In this document: one piece after another, positions 16,077-23,984 of the stretch
How the letters are laid out: each line of letters starts with the position of its first letter
Position numbering within the stretch: the first letter of the stretch is position 1
Source of the DNA: JAWKHR01 sp041394725
GTDB taxonomy: Bacteria > Acidobacteriota > Vicinamibacteria > Vicinamibacterales > SCN-69-37
Direction: 5' to 3'
Assembly (NCBI GenBank): GCA_041394725.1
Contig: JAWKHR010000051.1
Location: 1-42,224 of the forward strand
Length of the DNA: 42,224 nt
Position numbers and translations under genes: made by a program
The notes under the pieces: model-generated
Told to the model about the DNA's origin: nothing
The model's database searches: none
Seen by the model: only the letters and a program-made list of their open reading frames with translations

Positions 16077-17602
16077 CGCTCGGCGCGCTGGTGGCGGCGG
16101 CGACCACGCTCGCCCCGGATGCCCGGGCCCGCGTGGAGCGGGCCGGCCGGACGGCGACGCCCGTGACGGGCGTCGTCCACGATTCGCGCGCCGCCGCCCC
16201 GGGCTCGGTCTTCGTCGCCATCCGCGGCGCGCGCGCCGACGGCGCCGGGTTCGCGACTGACGCCGTCCGCCGCGGCGCCATCGCCATCGTGGCCGAGACG
16301 CCGATCGACGCCGGCGACACGCCGTGGCTGCCGACCACCGACGCGCGCCTGGCCCTCGCCGAGCTCGCCGACGCGTTCTACGGCCACCCCAGCCGCGAGC
16401 TGACCGTGGTCGGCTGCACCGGCACGAACGGCAAGACGACGACGACGTACCTGCTGGCCTCGGTCCTCGACGCGGCCGGCCTGCCCTGCGGGCGGATCGG
16501 CACCGTGTCGTTTCGCGTCGGACCGGGCGCGCCCGACGAACGCGACGCGTCGCACACGACGCCCGAGGCGTCGGAGGTCCAGCGCCTGCTGCGCGAGATG
16601 GTGGACCGCGGGTGCCGGGCGTGCGCGATGGAGGTCTCGTCGCACGCGCTGGTGCTGCACCGCGTGGCGAACCTGCGGTTCGCGGCGGCCATCTTCACGA
16701 ACCTGACGCGGGATCACCTCGACTTCCACGGCGACATGCAGCAGTACTTCGCGGCCAAGCGCCGGCTGTTCGAGATGCTGCCGGCCGGCGCGCCCGCGAT
16801 CGTCAACGTGGACGATCCCTACGGCCGCGAGCTGGCCGGGATGGTGCCGCGGGTCGTGACCTACGCGCTGGATCGCCCGGCCGACGTCCGCGCGCGCGAG
16901 CTGCACTCCTCGCTCGAGGGCCTGGCCTTCGAGGTGGACACGCCGCAGGGCCGCCTCGCCATCCGGTCGCCGCTCGTCGGCCGGCCGAACGCGTCCAACA
17001 TCCTTTCGGTCGTCGCGACCGCGGTCGCGCGCGACCAGCCGCTGCCCGCGATCGAGGCCGGCATCGCGCGCCTCGAGCGCGTGCCCGGCCGTTTCCAGCT
17101 CGTCTCCGGGTCCACCGACGACGTGCGGGTCGTCATCGACTACGCGCACACCGACGACGCGCTCAAGAACCTGCTCGAGACCGCGCGGCCGCTGGCCGAG
17201 GGGCGGCTCGTCACGGTGTTCGGCTGCGGCGGCGATCGCGACCGGACCAAGCGGCCGCTGATGGGCGCCGTCGCCGCCCGCCTGAGCGACTACGTCGTGC
17301 TGACGTCGGACAACCCGCGGTCCGAGAACCCGCAGCGGATCATCGACGAGATCATCCGCGGCCTGGCGCCGCCCGCCGAGCCCGGCGCGCCGCCCCGGGC
17401 GCAGACCGCCTACCTCGTGCAGCCCGATCGCCGGAAGGCGATCGACGCCGCCATCCTCCGTGCCCGGCCCGGCGACCTCGTGATCATCGCCGGCAAGGGG
17501 CACGAAAAGTACCAGGTGACGGGCGATCGAACCCTGCCGTTCGACGACGTCGAAGTGGCGCGCGCGGCCCTCGGGCAGCGACGCGCGGCGCACCGGGTGT
17601 GA
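16073..17602 (+). CDS. murE: UDP-MurNAc-L-Ala-D-Glu--meso-diaminopimelate ligase MurE
   Basis: Cytoplasmic ATP-dependent Mur ligase, 509 residues, that adds the third stem-peptide residue. N-terminal domain binds the UDP moiety (VTGVVHDSRAAAPGSVFVAI). The ATP site is GTNGKTTTT at 117-125, the lysine likely to be carbamylated is in FAAKRRLF (K229), and the C-terminal domain holds FGCGGDRDRTKRPLMG. The motif D413-N-P-R (SDNPRSENP) is the hallmark of meso-diaminopimelate specificity rather than lysine, so the wall is predicted to be A1-gamma type. The start is GTG at 16073, overlapping the ftsI stop. The murF start lies in its stop region (GTGA). Confidence 0.96.
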   Translation: MTLGALVAAATTLAPDARARVERAGRTATPVTGVVHDSRAAAPGSVFVAIRGARADGAGFATDAVRRGAIAIVAETPIDAGDTPWLPTTDARLALAELADAFYGHPSRELTVVGCTGTNGKTTTTYLLASVLDAAGLPCGRIGTVSFRVGPGAPDERDASHTTPEASEVQRLLREMVDRGCRACAMEVSSHALVLHRVANLRFAAAIFTNLTRDHLDFHGDMQQYFAAKRRLFEMLPAGAPAIVNVDDPYGRELAGMVPRVVTYALDRPADVRARELHSSLEGLAFEVDTPQGRLAIRSPLVGRPNASNILSVVATAVARDQPLPAIEAGIARLERVPGRFQLVSGSTDDVRVVIDYAHTDDALKNLLETARPLAEGRLVTVFGCGGDRDRTKRPLMGAVAARLSDYVVLTSDNPRSENPQRIIDEIIRGLAPPAEPGAPPRAQTAYLVQPDRRKAIDAAILRARPGDLVIIAGKGHEKYQVTGDRTLPFDDVEVARAALGQRRAAHRV

Positions 17603-19002
17603 TCGGTCACGTGGGCGCCTTCGTGCTGACGGCCGGCCTCGTGGCGGAGATGGGCGGCGGCCGGCTCGCGGCCGGCCCGGCGGACCGGCCGTGCCCGGCC
17701 GTCGTGAACGACACCCGCACGCTGGTGGCGGGGCAGTGGTTCGTCGCGCTGCGGGGCGAGCACGCCGACGGCCACGACTTCGTCGCCGACGCCGTCGCCC
17801 GCGGCGCGGGCGGCGTGATCGTCGCGCGGCCCCCCGCCGATCCCGGCGACGCGGCCGTCGTCGTCGTCCACGACCCGCTGGCCGCGCTCCAGGCCGTCGG
17901 CCGCGCCGTCCGGCGCCGGAGCGGCGCGCGGGTCGTCGCCATCACCGGCAGCGCGGGCAAGACGACCACCAAGGAACTCACGGCCGACCTGCTCGCCGCG
18001 CGGTTCGACGTCTACCGCACGCGCGGCAACTTCAACAACCACATCGGCCTGCCGATGTCGCTCGTGGAGCTGCAGCGCGGGCCCGACGTCGCCGTGCTCG
18101 AGCTCGGCATGAACCACGCCGGCGAGATCCGGCAGCTGGTCGGGCTGGCGGAGCCGGACGTCCGCGTGTGGACCAACGTCGGCGACGCGCACATCGAGTT
18201 CTTCGGGTCGCGCGACGCGATCGCCCGCGCGAAGGCCGAGATCCTCGAACGGGCCGGGGCGGCGACCGTGGCCGTCGTCAACGCCGACGACCCGCTGGTC
18301 GTGGCGCACGTGGCCGGGTTCCCGGGGCGGGTGATCCGCGCCGGCACCGGCGCCGGCGCCGACGTGCGGGCGACGCGCATCGAGGATCGCGGGCTCGACG
18401 GATCGCTCGCCGAGGTCGCGACGCCCGCGGGTCCCCTGCGCATCGTCGTGCGGCTGCCGGGGCGCGGGCAGCTGTTGAACGCGCTCGTCGCGATTGCGGT
18501 CGCGGTCGACGCCGGCGTGCCGCTCGAGGCGATCGCGCCGCGGGTTGCCGCGATGGCGCCCGTCGCGCGGCGCGGGACGTCGACGATCCTGCCCGGCGGC
18601 GCGCGCCTCGTGGACGACTCCTACAACGCGAGCCCGGAGGCGGTTCGCATGATGGTCGCCGCGCTGGCGGCCACGCGGTGCGAGGGCCGGCGGATCGCGG
18701 TGCTCGGCGAGATGCTCGAGCTCGGCGACGCGGCCGTCGCCCTTCACGAGGCGTGCGGGCGCGCCGTCGCGCAGGCCGGGATCGACCGCCTCGTCGCGGT
18801 GGGCGGCGCCGGGGCGCGGGCGATCGCGGCCGGCGCGCGCGGGGCGGGCCTGCCCGACGATCGAATCGACCTCTTCGACGACAGCACGGCGGCCGCCGGG
18901 CCGGTGCGCGCGCTGGTCGCCCCGGGCGACCTGGTGCTCGTGAAGGGATCGCGGGGCACGCGCATGGAGCGCGTCGCGGACCGGCTGCGGGAGGGGGCCT
19001 GA
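17599..19002 (+). CDS. murF: UDP-MurNAc-tripeptide--D-Ala-D-Ala ligase MurF
   Basis: Final cytoplasmic Mur ligase, 467 residues, joining D-Ala-D-Ala to the UDP-MurNAc-tripeptide. N-terminal VVNDTRTLVAGQWFVALRG matches the substrate-binding domain. The ATP loop is GSAGKTTTKE at 117-126, with TRGNFNNHIGLPMSL and LELGMNHAGEI typical of MurF, and the C-terminal domain carries DDSYNASPEAVRMM and VLGEMLELG. The start GTG at 17599 overlaps the murE stop (GTGA); another GTG four codons later is possible. Its TGA overlaps mraY by one base. The open frame extends far upstream inside murE in another frame, which is only a high-GC artefact. Confidence 0.96.
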   Translation: MIGHVGAFVLTAGLVAEMGGGRLAAGPADRPCPAVVNDTRTLVAGQWFVALRGEHADGHDFVADAVARGAGGVIVARPPADPGDAAVVVVHDPLAALQAVGRAVRRRSGARVVAITGSAGKTTTKELTADLLAARFDVYRTRGNFNNHIGLPMSLVELQRGPDVAVLELGMNHAGEIRQLVGLAEPDVRVWTNVGDAHIEFFGSRDAIARAKAEILERAGAATVAVVNADDPLVVAHVAGFPGRVIRAGTGAGADVRATRIEDRGLDGSLAEVATPAGPLRIVVRLPGRGQLLNALVAIAVAVDAGVPLEAIAPRVAAMAPVARRGTSTILPGGARLVDDSYNASPEAVRMMVAALAATRCEGRRIAVLGEMLELGDAAVALHEACGRAVAQAGIDRLVAVGGAGARAIAAGARGAGLPDDRIDLFDDSTAAAGPVRALVAPGDLVLVKGSRGTRMERVADRLREGA

Positions 19003-20093
19003 TGCTCTACTACCTCCTCCCGTCGCTCGGCGACCAGTTCGCGGGCCTCGGCGTCGTCCGGTACATCACGTTCCGGACGGCGGCGGCGAGCCTGAGCGCG
19101 TTCGCGATCAGCCTGGCGCTCGGCCCGTGGCTCATCGGCCGGCTGCGCGAGTTCCAGATCGGCCAGGTCGTCCGGCAGGACGGCCCGACCAGCCACAAGA
19201 CGAAGGCCGGCACGCCGACGATGGGCGGGCTGCTGATCCTCGCGGCGGTCTTCGGCCCGACGCTGCTCTGGGCGGACCTCGGCAACCCCTACGTCTGGAT
19301 CGCGATGGGCTCGACCGCGGGCTTCGGCCTGATCGGCTTCCTCGACGACTACCTGAAGGTCACGCGGCGCAGCCACCACGGGCTGTTCGCGCGCTACAAG
19401 TTCCTGACGCAGTTCGCGATCGCCGCGGCCGTCGGCCTCGCGGTGTACATGCTCTCGCTCGAGGCGGCGCCGCGCTTCAGCACGGCGCTCTACTTCCCGT
19501 TCTTCAAGAACTTCACGCCCAATCTCGGGCTGCTCTACATCCCGTTCGTGATGCTCGTGCTGGTGGCCGCGTCGAACACGGTCAACCTGACGGACGGTCT
19601 GGACGGCCTCGCGATCAGCACCTTCGCGGTGTCGGCCGCCACGTACACCGCGCTGACCTACGTGATCGGCCACGCGATCTTCGCGCAGTACCTGCTGCTC
19701 CACTTCGAGCCGCTCGCGAGCGAGGTCACCGTGTTCGGCGGCGCGCTGGTCGGCGCGAGCCTCGGGTTCCTCTGGTGGAACGCGCACCCGGCGGACGTGT
19801 TCATGGGCGACGTGGGGTCGCTCGCGCTCGGCGGCGCGCTGGGCACGATCGCCGTGCTGATCAAGCAGGAGCTGCTGCTGCCGATCGTCGGCGGCGTGTT
19901 CGTCCTCGAGGGGCTCTCCGTCATCATCCAGGTGGCGTCGTTCCGGATGACCGGCAAGCGCGTGTTCCGGATGGCGCCGCTCCACCACCACTTCGAGCTG
20001 ATGGGCTGGCAGGAACCGAAGATCATCACGCGGTTCCTCATCCTCGCCATCATGTTCGCCCTGTTCAGCCTGACGACGCTGAAGCTGCGGTGA
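19002..20093 (+). CDS. mraY: Phospho-N-acetylmuramoyl-pentapeptide transferase MraY
   Basis: Integral membrane enzyme of 363 residues with about ten spans that transfers phospho-MurNAc-pentapeptide to undecaprenyl phosphate to make lipid I. Signature motifs are all present: GPTSHKTKAGTPTMGGLLIL (61-80), the Mg-binding GFLDDYLKV (D115, D116), NTVNLTDGLDGLA, and APLHHHFELMGWQE near the C-terminus. An aspartate in VFMGDVGSLALGG completes the active site. The ATG at 19002 overlaps the murF TGA (TGATG), and its own TGA overlaps murD in the same way, so translation is tightly coupled across murF-mraY-murD. Confidence 0.97.
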   Translation: MLYYLLPSLGDQFAGLGVVRYITFRTAAASLSAFAISLALGPWLIGRLREFQIGQVVRQDGPTSHKTKAGTPTMGGLLILAAVFGPTLLWADLGNPYVWIAMGSTAGFGLIGFLDDYLKVTRRSHHGLFARYKFLTQFAIAAAVGLAVYMLSLEAAPRFSTALYFPFFKNFTPNLGLLYIPFVMLVLVAASNTVNLTDGLDGLAISTFAVSAATYTALTYVIGHAIFAQYLLLHFEPLASEVTVFGGALVGASLGFLWWNAHPADVFMGDVGSLALGGALGTIAVLIKQELLLPIVGGVFVLEGLSVIIQVASFRMTGKRVFRMAPLHHHFELMGWQEPKIITRFLILAIMFALFSLTTLKLR

Positions 20094-21472
20094 TGGCGAT
20101 GCCCTTCAGCGTGGAGAACCGGCACGTGGTGGTGGTGGGCGCGGGGCGCAGCGGGCGTGCCGCGGCGGCGCTGCTGCGCGCGCGCGGCGCGCGCGTGACG
20201 CTGGCCGATACCGCCGACGTCATCGACGATGCCGACCGGCTGCGCGCCGACGGCATCGCCCTGCGGACCGGGCCCCAGCCCGCCGGCGCCTTCGCCGGCG
20301 CGGACCTCATCGTCGTCAGCCCCGGCGTCCCGCCCGACCAGCCGGCGCTCGAGGCGGCGCGTCGCGACGGCGTGCCCGTCATCGGCGAGGTCGAGCTGGC
20401 CTCGCGGTGGCTGGCCGGCCGGGTGATCGCGATCACCGGCACGAAGGGCAAGTCGACCACCACGACGCTCGCGGCGCGGATGCTGGCCGAGGCGGGGTTC
20501 GACGTCACGGCCGGAGGGAACCTCGGCACCGCGCTCAGCACGCAGGTGGCCGTGTCGCACCCGGGCTCGTGGCACGTGGTCGAGGTCAGCAGCTTCCAGC
20601 TCGAGACGACCACCTCGTTCCATCCCTGGGTGGCGGTGCTGCTGAACCTCTCGGCCGACCACCTCGACCGGCACGGATCGTTCGACGCGTACGCGCGCGC
20701 GAAGGCGCGCCTGTTCGCGCAGCAGACGGCATCGGACTGGGCGGTCGTCAACGCGGACGACCCGGCGGCGCTCGCGCTCGCGCGCGGAGGGCGCGCGCGC
20801 CGCTTCGACTTCGCGCTCGACGCCCCGCTCCAGGACGGCGTGACGGTGGAGGGCGGCGAGATCGTGCGGCGCGACGCCGGCGCCGTCGCGCCGCTCGTGC
20901 CGCTCGCCGCCGTGCAGTTGCCGGGCCGGCACCTGCTGGCCGACGTCCTGGCCGCCGCCGCCGTGGCGTGCCTGGCCGGCGTGCCGGCCGAGGCGATGCG
21001 CCGCGCGGTGGAGGGCTTCGCCGGCCTCGAGCACGCGCTCGAGCGGGTCGCCGAGATCGGCGGCGTCCGGTTCGTCAACGACTCGAAGGCCACCAACGTC
21101 GTCTCGGCGCGGCGCGCGCTCGAGAGCTTCGACCAGGGCGTCGTCGCGATCCTGGGCGGCCGGTCCAAGGGCGGGTCGTTCGACGACCTGCGCGACGCGA
21201 TGGCGGGGCGCGTGGATGCGGTGGTCGCGATGGGCGAGGCGCGCGAGGCCATCCACGCCGCGCTCGACCCGGTCGTCACCGTGACCGACGCCGGGTCGAT
21301 GGCCGACGCGGTCGGCCGCGCGTACGCGCTCGCGCGGCCCGGTGGCGTGGTGCTGCTCGCGCCGGCGTGCGCGAGCTTCGACATGTTCCGCGACTACGCG
21401 GAACGGGGACGGGTCTTCAAGGCCGAGGTGCGCCGGCTGGCGGCGCAGGGGGCGGGAGACGTCGTGAATTAG
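20093..21472 (+). CDS. murD: UDP-MurNAc-L-alanine--D-glutamate ligase MurD
   Basis: Cytoplasmic Mur ligase of 459 residues adding D-glutamate to UDP-MurNAc-L-Ala. N-terminal Rossmann-like domain opens with HVVVVGAGRSGRAAAALL. The ATP loop is GTKGKSTTTT at 116-125, followed by NLGTALS, VEVSSFQLETT and NLSADHLDRHGS. C-terminal domain has FVNDSKATN, ILGGRSKGGSF and LAPACASFDMFRDYAERG, the classic MurD ending. The start is ATG at 20093, overlapping the mraY stop; an ATG two codons later is an alternative. It is the last gene before an unusual 247-base gap filled with inverted repeats that begin two bases after its TAG stop. Confidence 0.96.
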   Translation: MAMPFSVENRHVVVVGAGRSGRAAAALLRARGARVTLADTADVIDDADRLRADGIALRTGPQPAGAFAGADLIVVSPGVPPDQPALEAARRDGVPVIGEVELASRWLAGRVIAITGTKGKSTTTTLAARMLAEAGFDVTAGGNLGTALSTQVAVSHPGSWHVVEVSSFQLETTTSFHPWVAVLLNLSADHLDRHGSFDAYARAKARLFAQQTASDWAVVNADDPAALALARGGRARRFDFALDAPLQDGVTVEGGEIVRRDAGAVAPLVPLAAVQLPGRHLLADVLAAAAVACLAGVPAEAMRRAVEGFAGLEHALERVAEIGGVRFVNDSKATNVVSARRALESFDQGVVAILGGRSKGGSFDDLRDAMAGRVDAVVAMGEAREAIHAALDPVVTVTDAGSMADAVGRAYALARPGGVVLLAPACASFDMFRDYAERGRVFKAEVRRLAAQGAGDVVN

Positions 21473-21473
21473 C

Positions 21474-21595
21474 TGAGCGATCAGCAGTCATCAGCTCGGG
21501 CACGCGGCGCGAAGCGAGCCGCTGGGAACACAGGCCGCCCCGGCCTGTGAGGCTGGTGTTCTCGTCCGGCCCGACTGATGACTGCTGACCGCTCA
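21474..21595. repeat. Nested inverted repeat between murD and ftsW
   Basis: The 21 bases 21474-21494 (starting TGAGCGATCAGCAG) are complementary to 21575-21595 at 20 of 21 positions. Inside the 80-base loop lies a second perfect hairpin, CACAGGCCG (21529-21537), CCC, CGGCCTGTG (21541-21549). Together they could fold into a long branched RNA or a cruciform. The outer arm begins two bases after the murD stop codon. No coding potential was recognised in it. Placement at a gene end resembles REP-type elements. Confidence 0.85.
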
Positions 21596-21599
21596 CCGA

Positions 21600-21619
21600 C
21601 AGCCCCCGCGCGGGGGCTG
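21600..21619. terminator. Perfect GC-rich palindrome, possible terminator or attenuator before ftsW
   Basis: The 20 bases 21600-21619 form a perfect palindrome (CAGCCCCCGC then GCGGGGGCTG). No T-run follows, so it is not a standard intrinsic terminator. It follows directly on the inverted repeat after murD and precedes about 100 bases of leader to ftsW, which contains more potential stems (GCCGGC repeats near 21691-21705). It might attenuate transcription or protect mRNA ends within the dcw cluster. Confidence 0.4.
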
Positions 21620-21719
21620 GATTCGCCGGGTCGGGGGCCCCGTGGGGCACCGCCCGGAGTTGTCGGCGGACGGCGGCCGGACCTTTAGGGGCCGGCAGCC
21701 GGCCTGCGGGGAAGGCAGT

Positions 21720-22841
21720 ATGGCGCGTACGCTGCGGTCGGACAAGCTGTTGTTCTGGGCGACCATCCTGCTGGTCGCGGCCAGCGTGGTGATGGTCTAC
21801 AGCGCCTCGGTGGCCGACGCGCTGGACCAGGCCAGGCCGACGATCGGCTTCTTCGCCAAGCAGATGGCCTGGGCGACGATTGGCATCGGCCTGCTCCTGA
21901 CCGTCATGCGGGTGGACTACCACACCTACCAGCGCCCGCAGGTGATCTGGGGGCTGCTCGGCGTGACGGTCTTCCTGCTGCTGGCCGTCTTCCTGTTCCC
22001 GGCGCGCAACGGCGCCACCCGCTGGATCGGCGCCGGCGGGTTCACGCTCCAGCCGTCCGAGCTGGCCAAGCTGGCCGTCGCCTTCTTCACCGCCGCCTTC
22101 GTCGAGCGCCGGATGCACCGGATCGACGACGTCGGCTACGCGCTGATGCCGGTGCTGATCGTGGCCAGCGGGCTCATCGGCCTCATCGTGCTGCAGCCGG
22201 ACCTCGGCACGTCCGCCATGATCGGCGCGATCGTCGGCGCGATCCTCTTCGCCGCGGGCCTCAGCTACCGCTACGTCGTCGGCGGCGGCCTGCTCGCGCT
22301 CTCCGGAGTTTTTTTCCTGGTGTTCTTGTACTCCTGGCGGATGAAGCGCATCATGGCGTTCATCGATCCGTGGAGCGACCCGTTCGGCTCGGGCTACCAG
22401 ATCATCCAGTCGTTCATCGCCATCGGGTCGGGAGGCGTGTTCGGGCGCGGCCTGATGAACGGCGTCCAGAAGCTGAACTACCTGCCGGAGGCGCACACGG
22501 ACTTCATCTTCTCGGTCATCGGCGAGGAATTCGGGCTCATCGGCACGACGATCGTGCTCGCCTGCTTCGTCGTCATCGCCTGGCGGGGGCTGCGCGCGGC
22601 CCTGCGCGCGCCGGACCGGTTCGGCGCGCTGCTGGCGATTGGCCTGACCGCGATGCTCGCCGTCCAGGGCCTGATCAACATGAGCGTCACGACCGGCCTG
22701 CTGCCGAACAAGGGCATCCCGCTGCCGTTCGTGAGCAGCGGCGGGTCGTCGCTGCTGGTCAACCTGATCGCGATGGGCATCCTGCTGAACATCTCGCAGC
22801 GCGCGTCGCCGCTGGCGGCGGGGCTCGAGGAGCGTGCGTGA
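21720..22841 (+). CDS. ftsW: Septal peptidoglycan glycosyltransferase FtsW
   Basis: SEDS-family polymerase of 373 residues that polymerises lipid II at the septum together with FtsI. About ten membrane spans. The family signatures are there: ARNGATRWIGAGGFTLQPSE, LQPDLGTSAM, FGSGYQIIQSFIAIGSGG, YLPEAHTDFIFSVIGEEFG, and GLLPNKGIPLPFVSSGGSSL with the conserved PFVSxGGSS loop. The start is ATG at 21720, preceded by GGGGAAGG with proper spacing. Longer upstream starts would include repeat-rich leader sequence. It is the only gene of the cluster with a long leader, suggesting a second expression unit for ftsW-murG-murC-ftsQAZ. It could be called a generic SEDS protein, but the position next to murG supports FtsW. 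Confidence 0.95.
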   Translation: MARTLRSDKLLFWATILLVAASVVMVYSASVADALDQARPTIGFFAKQMAWATIGIGLLLTVMRVDYHTYQRPQVIWGLLGVTVFLLLAVFLFPARNGATRWIGAGGFTLQPSELAKLAVAFFTAAFVERRMHRIDDVGYALMPVLIVASGLIGLIVLQPDLGTSAMIGAIVGAILFAAGLSYRYVVGGGLLALSGVFFLVFLYSWRMKRIMAFIDPWSDPFGSGYQIIQSFIAIGSGGVFGRGLMNGVQKLNYLPEAHTDFIFSVIGEEFGLIGTTIVLACFVVIAWRGLRAALRAPDRFGALLAIGLTAMLAVQGLINMSVTTGLLPNKGIPLPFVSSGGSSLLVNLIAMGILLNISQRASPLAAGLEERA

Positions 22842-22853
22842 CGGGGCCCGACG

Positions 22854-23984
22854 ATGCCGTTGACCGTGGTCATCGCCGGCGGGGGAACCGGCGGGCACCT
22901 GTATCCGGGGATCGCGGTGGCCCGCGAGGTGCTCGCGCGCGATCCGGGCGCCCGGGTGTCGTTCGCCGGCACGTCGCGGGGCCTCGAGGCGCGAGTGGTG
23001 CCGCAGGAGGGGTTCGAGCTGGACGTCATCCGGAGCGCCGGCCTGAAGGGCAAGTCGATCGTCGCGCGGCTGCGCGGCGTGGCGATGCTCGTGCCGGGGC
23101 TGATCGACGCGTGGCGGCTCCTGGCGCGCCGCGCGCCCGACGTCGTGATCGGCGTGGGCGGCTACTCCTCGGGACCGGTCGTGCTGCTCGCCGCGTTGCG
23201 GCGGGTGCCGACGCTCGTGCTCGAGCAGAACGCCGCGCCCGGGCTGACCAACCGGCTGCTGGCGCGGGTGGTGCGCGCCGCCGCGGTGTCGTGGCCCGAC
23301 ACGCTGCCGTACTTCCGGGGGAAGGGCTTCGTGGCCGGTAATCCCGTGCGACGCGAGTTCTTCGAGGCCGGCGAGCGGCCGGCCGGGACGCCCGCGGCGG
23401 GCGAGGCGGGCGCGCCCGTCACGAGGGCGGGCGGGGCGCCGCGCGTGCTGGTGATCGGCGGATCGCAGGGCGCGCACGTGATCAACGTCGCGATGGCCGG
23501 CGCGGCCGGCACGCTGGCCCGGCGGGTGCCGGCGCCGGTGGTGGTGCACCAGGCCGGCGCGCGCGACCTGGACCTGGTGCAGGACGCGTACGCGGCGGCC
23601 GCGCTGCCCTCGCGGGTGGCGCCGTTCCTCGACCCGGTCGCGCCCGAGATGGCCGCGGCCGACCTCGTGGTCTGCCGCGCCGGCGCGACGACACTCGCCG
23701 AGCTGGCCGCGGCCGGCCGTCCGGCCGTGCTCGTGCCGTACGCGGCGGCCACCGACGACCACCAGCGGCGCAACGCGCGCGTGCTGGTCGACGGCGGCGC
23801 GGCGGAGATGGTGGAGGAGCGCGAGCTGGACGCGGCGACGCTCGCCGCGCGGATCGACGCGCTGCTGGCGGACCCGGCGCGACGGACGGCGATGGGCGCC
23901 GCGATGCGGACGTTCGCGCGGCCCGACGCCGCGGCGCGGATCGTGGACCGCGTGATGGCGCTCGCCGGCCGGGTCGGCGCATGA
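22854..23984 (+). CDS. murG: UDP-GlcNAc--MurNAc-pentapeptide-PP-undecaprenol GlcNAc transferase MurG
   Basis: Peripheral membrane GT28 enzyme of 376 residues that adds GlcNAc to lipid I to give lipid II. N-terminal GGGTGGHLYPGIAVA (residues 9-23) and GVGGYSSGPVVLLAA are the two glycine-rich acceptor loops, with EQNAAPGLTNRLLAR and GNPVRREFF next. The donor domain has VLVIGGSQGAHVIN, and the UDP-GlcNAc site CRAGATTLAELAAAGRPAVL with TDDHQRRNA. A short Gly/Ala/Pro-rich insertion between the domains (about 173-192) is longer than in E. coli. The start is ATG at 22854, 12 bases after ftsW; its stop overlaps the murC ATG. Confidence 0.96.
   Translation: MPLTVVIAGGGTGGHLYPGIAVAREVLARDPGARVSFAGTSRGLEARVVPQEGFELDVIRSAGLKGKSIVARLRGVAMLVPGLIDAWRLLARRAPDVVIGVGGYSSGPVVLLAALRRVPTLVLEQNAAPGLTNRLLARVVRAAAVSWPDTLPYFRGKGFVAGNPVRREFFEAGERPAGTPAAGEAGAPVTRAGGAPRVLVIGGSQGAHVINVAMAGAAGTLARRVPAPVVVHQAGARDLDLVQDAYAAAALPSRVAPFLDPVAPEMAAADLVVCRAGATTLAELAAAGRPAVLVPYAAATDDHQRRNARVLVDGGAAEMVEERELDAATLAARIDALLADPARRTAMGAAMRTFARPDAAARIVDRVMALAGRVGA

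Noticed and set aside
16324..20093. Long plus-strand frames overlapping murE, murF and mraY out of phase
   Set aside because: They are extensions of real frames or pure shadows rich in Arg and Pro; the Mur proteins fill this region completely.
21620..21719. ftsW leader considered as a riboswitch
   Set aside because: It has several GC-rich stems but none of the conserved cores of known riboswitch classes could be recognised.
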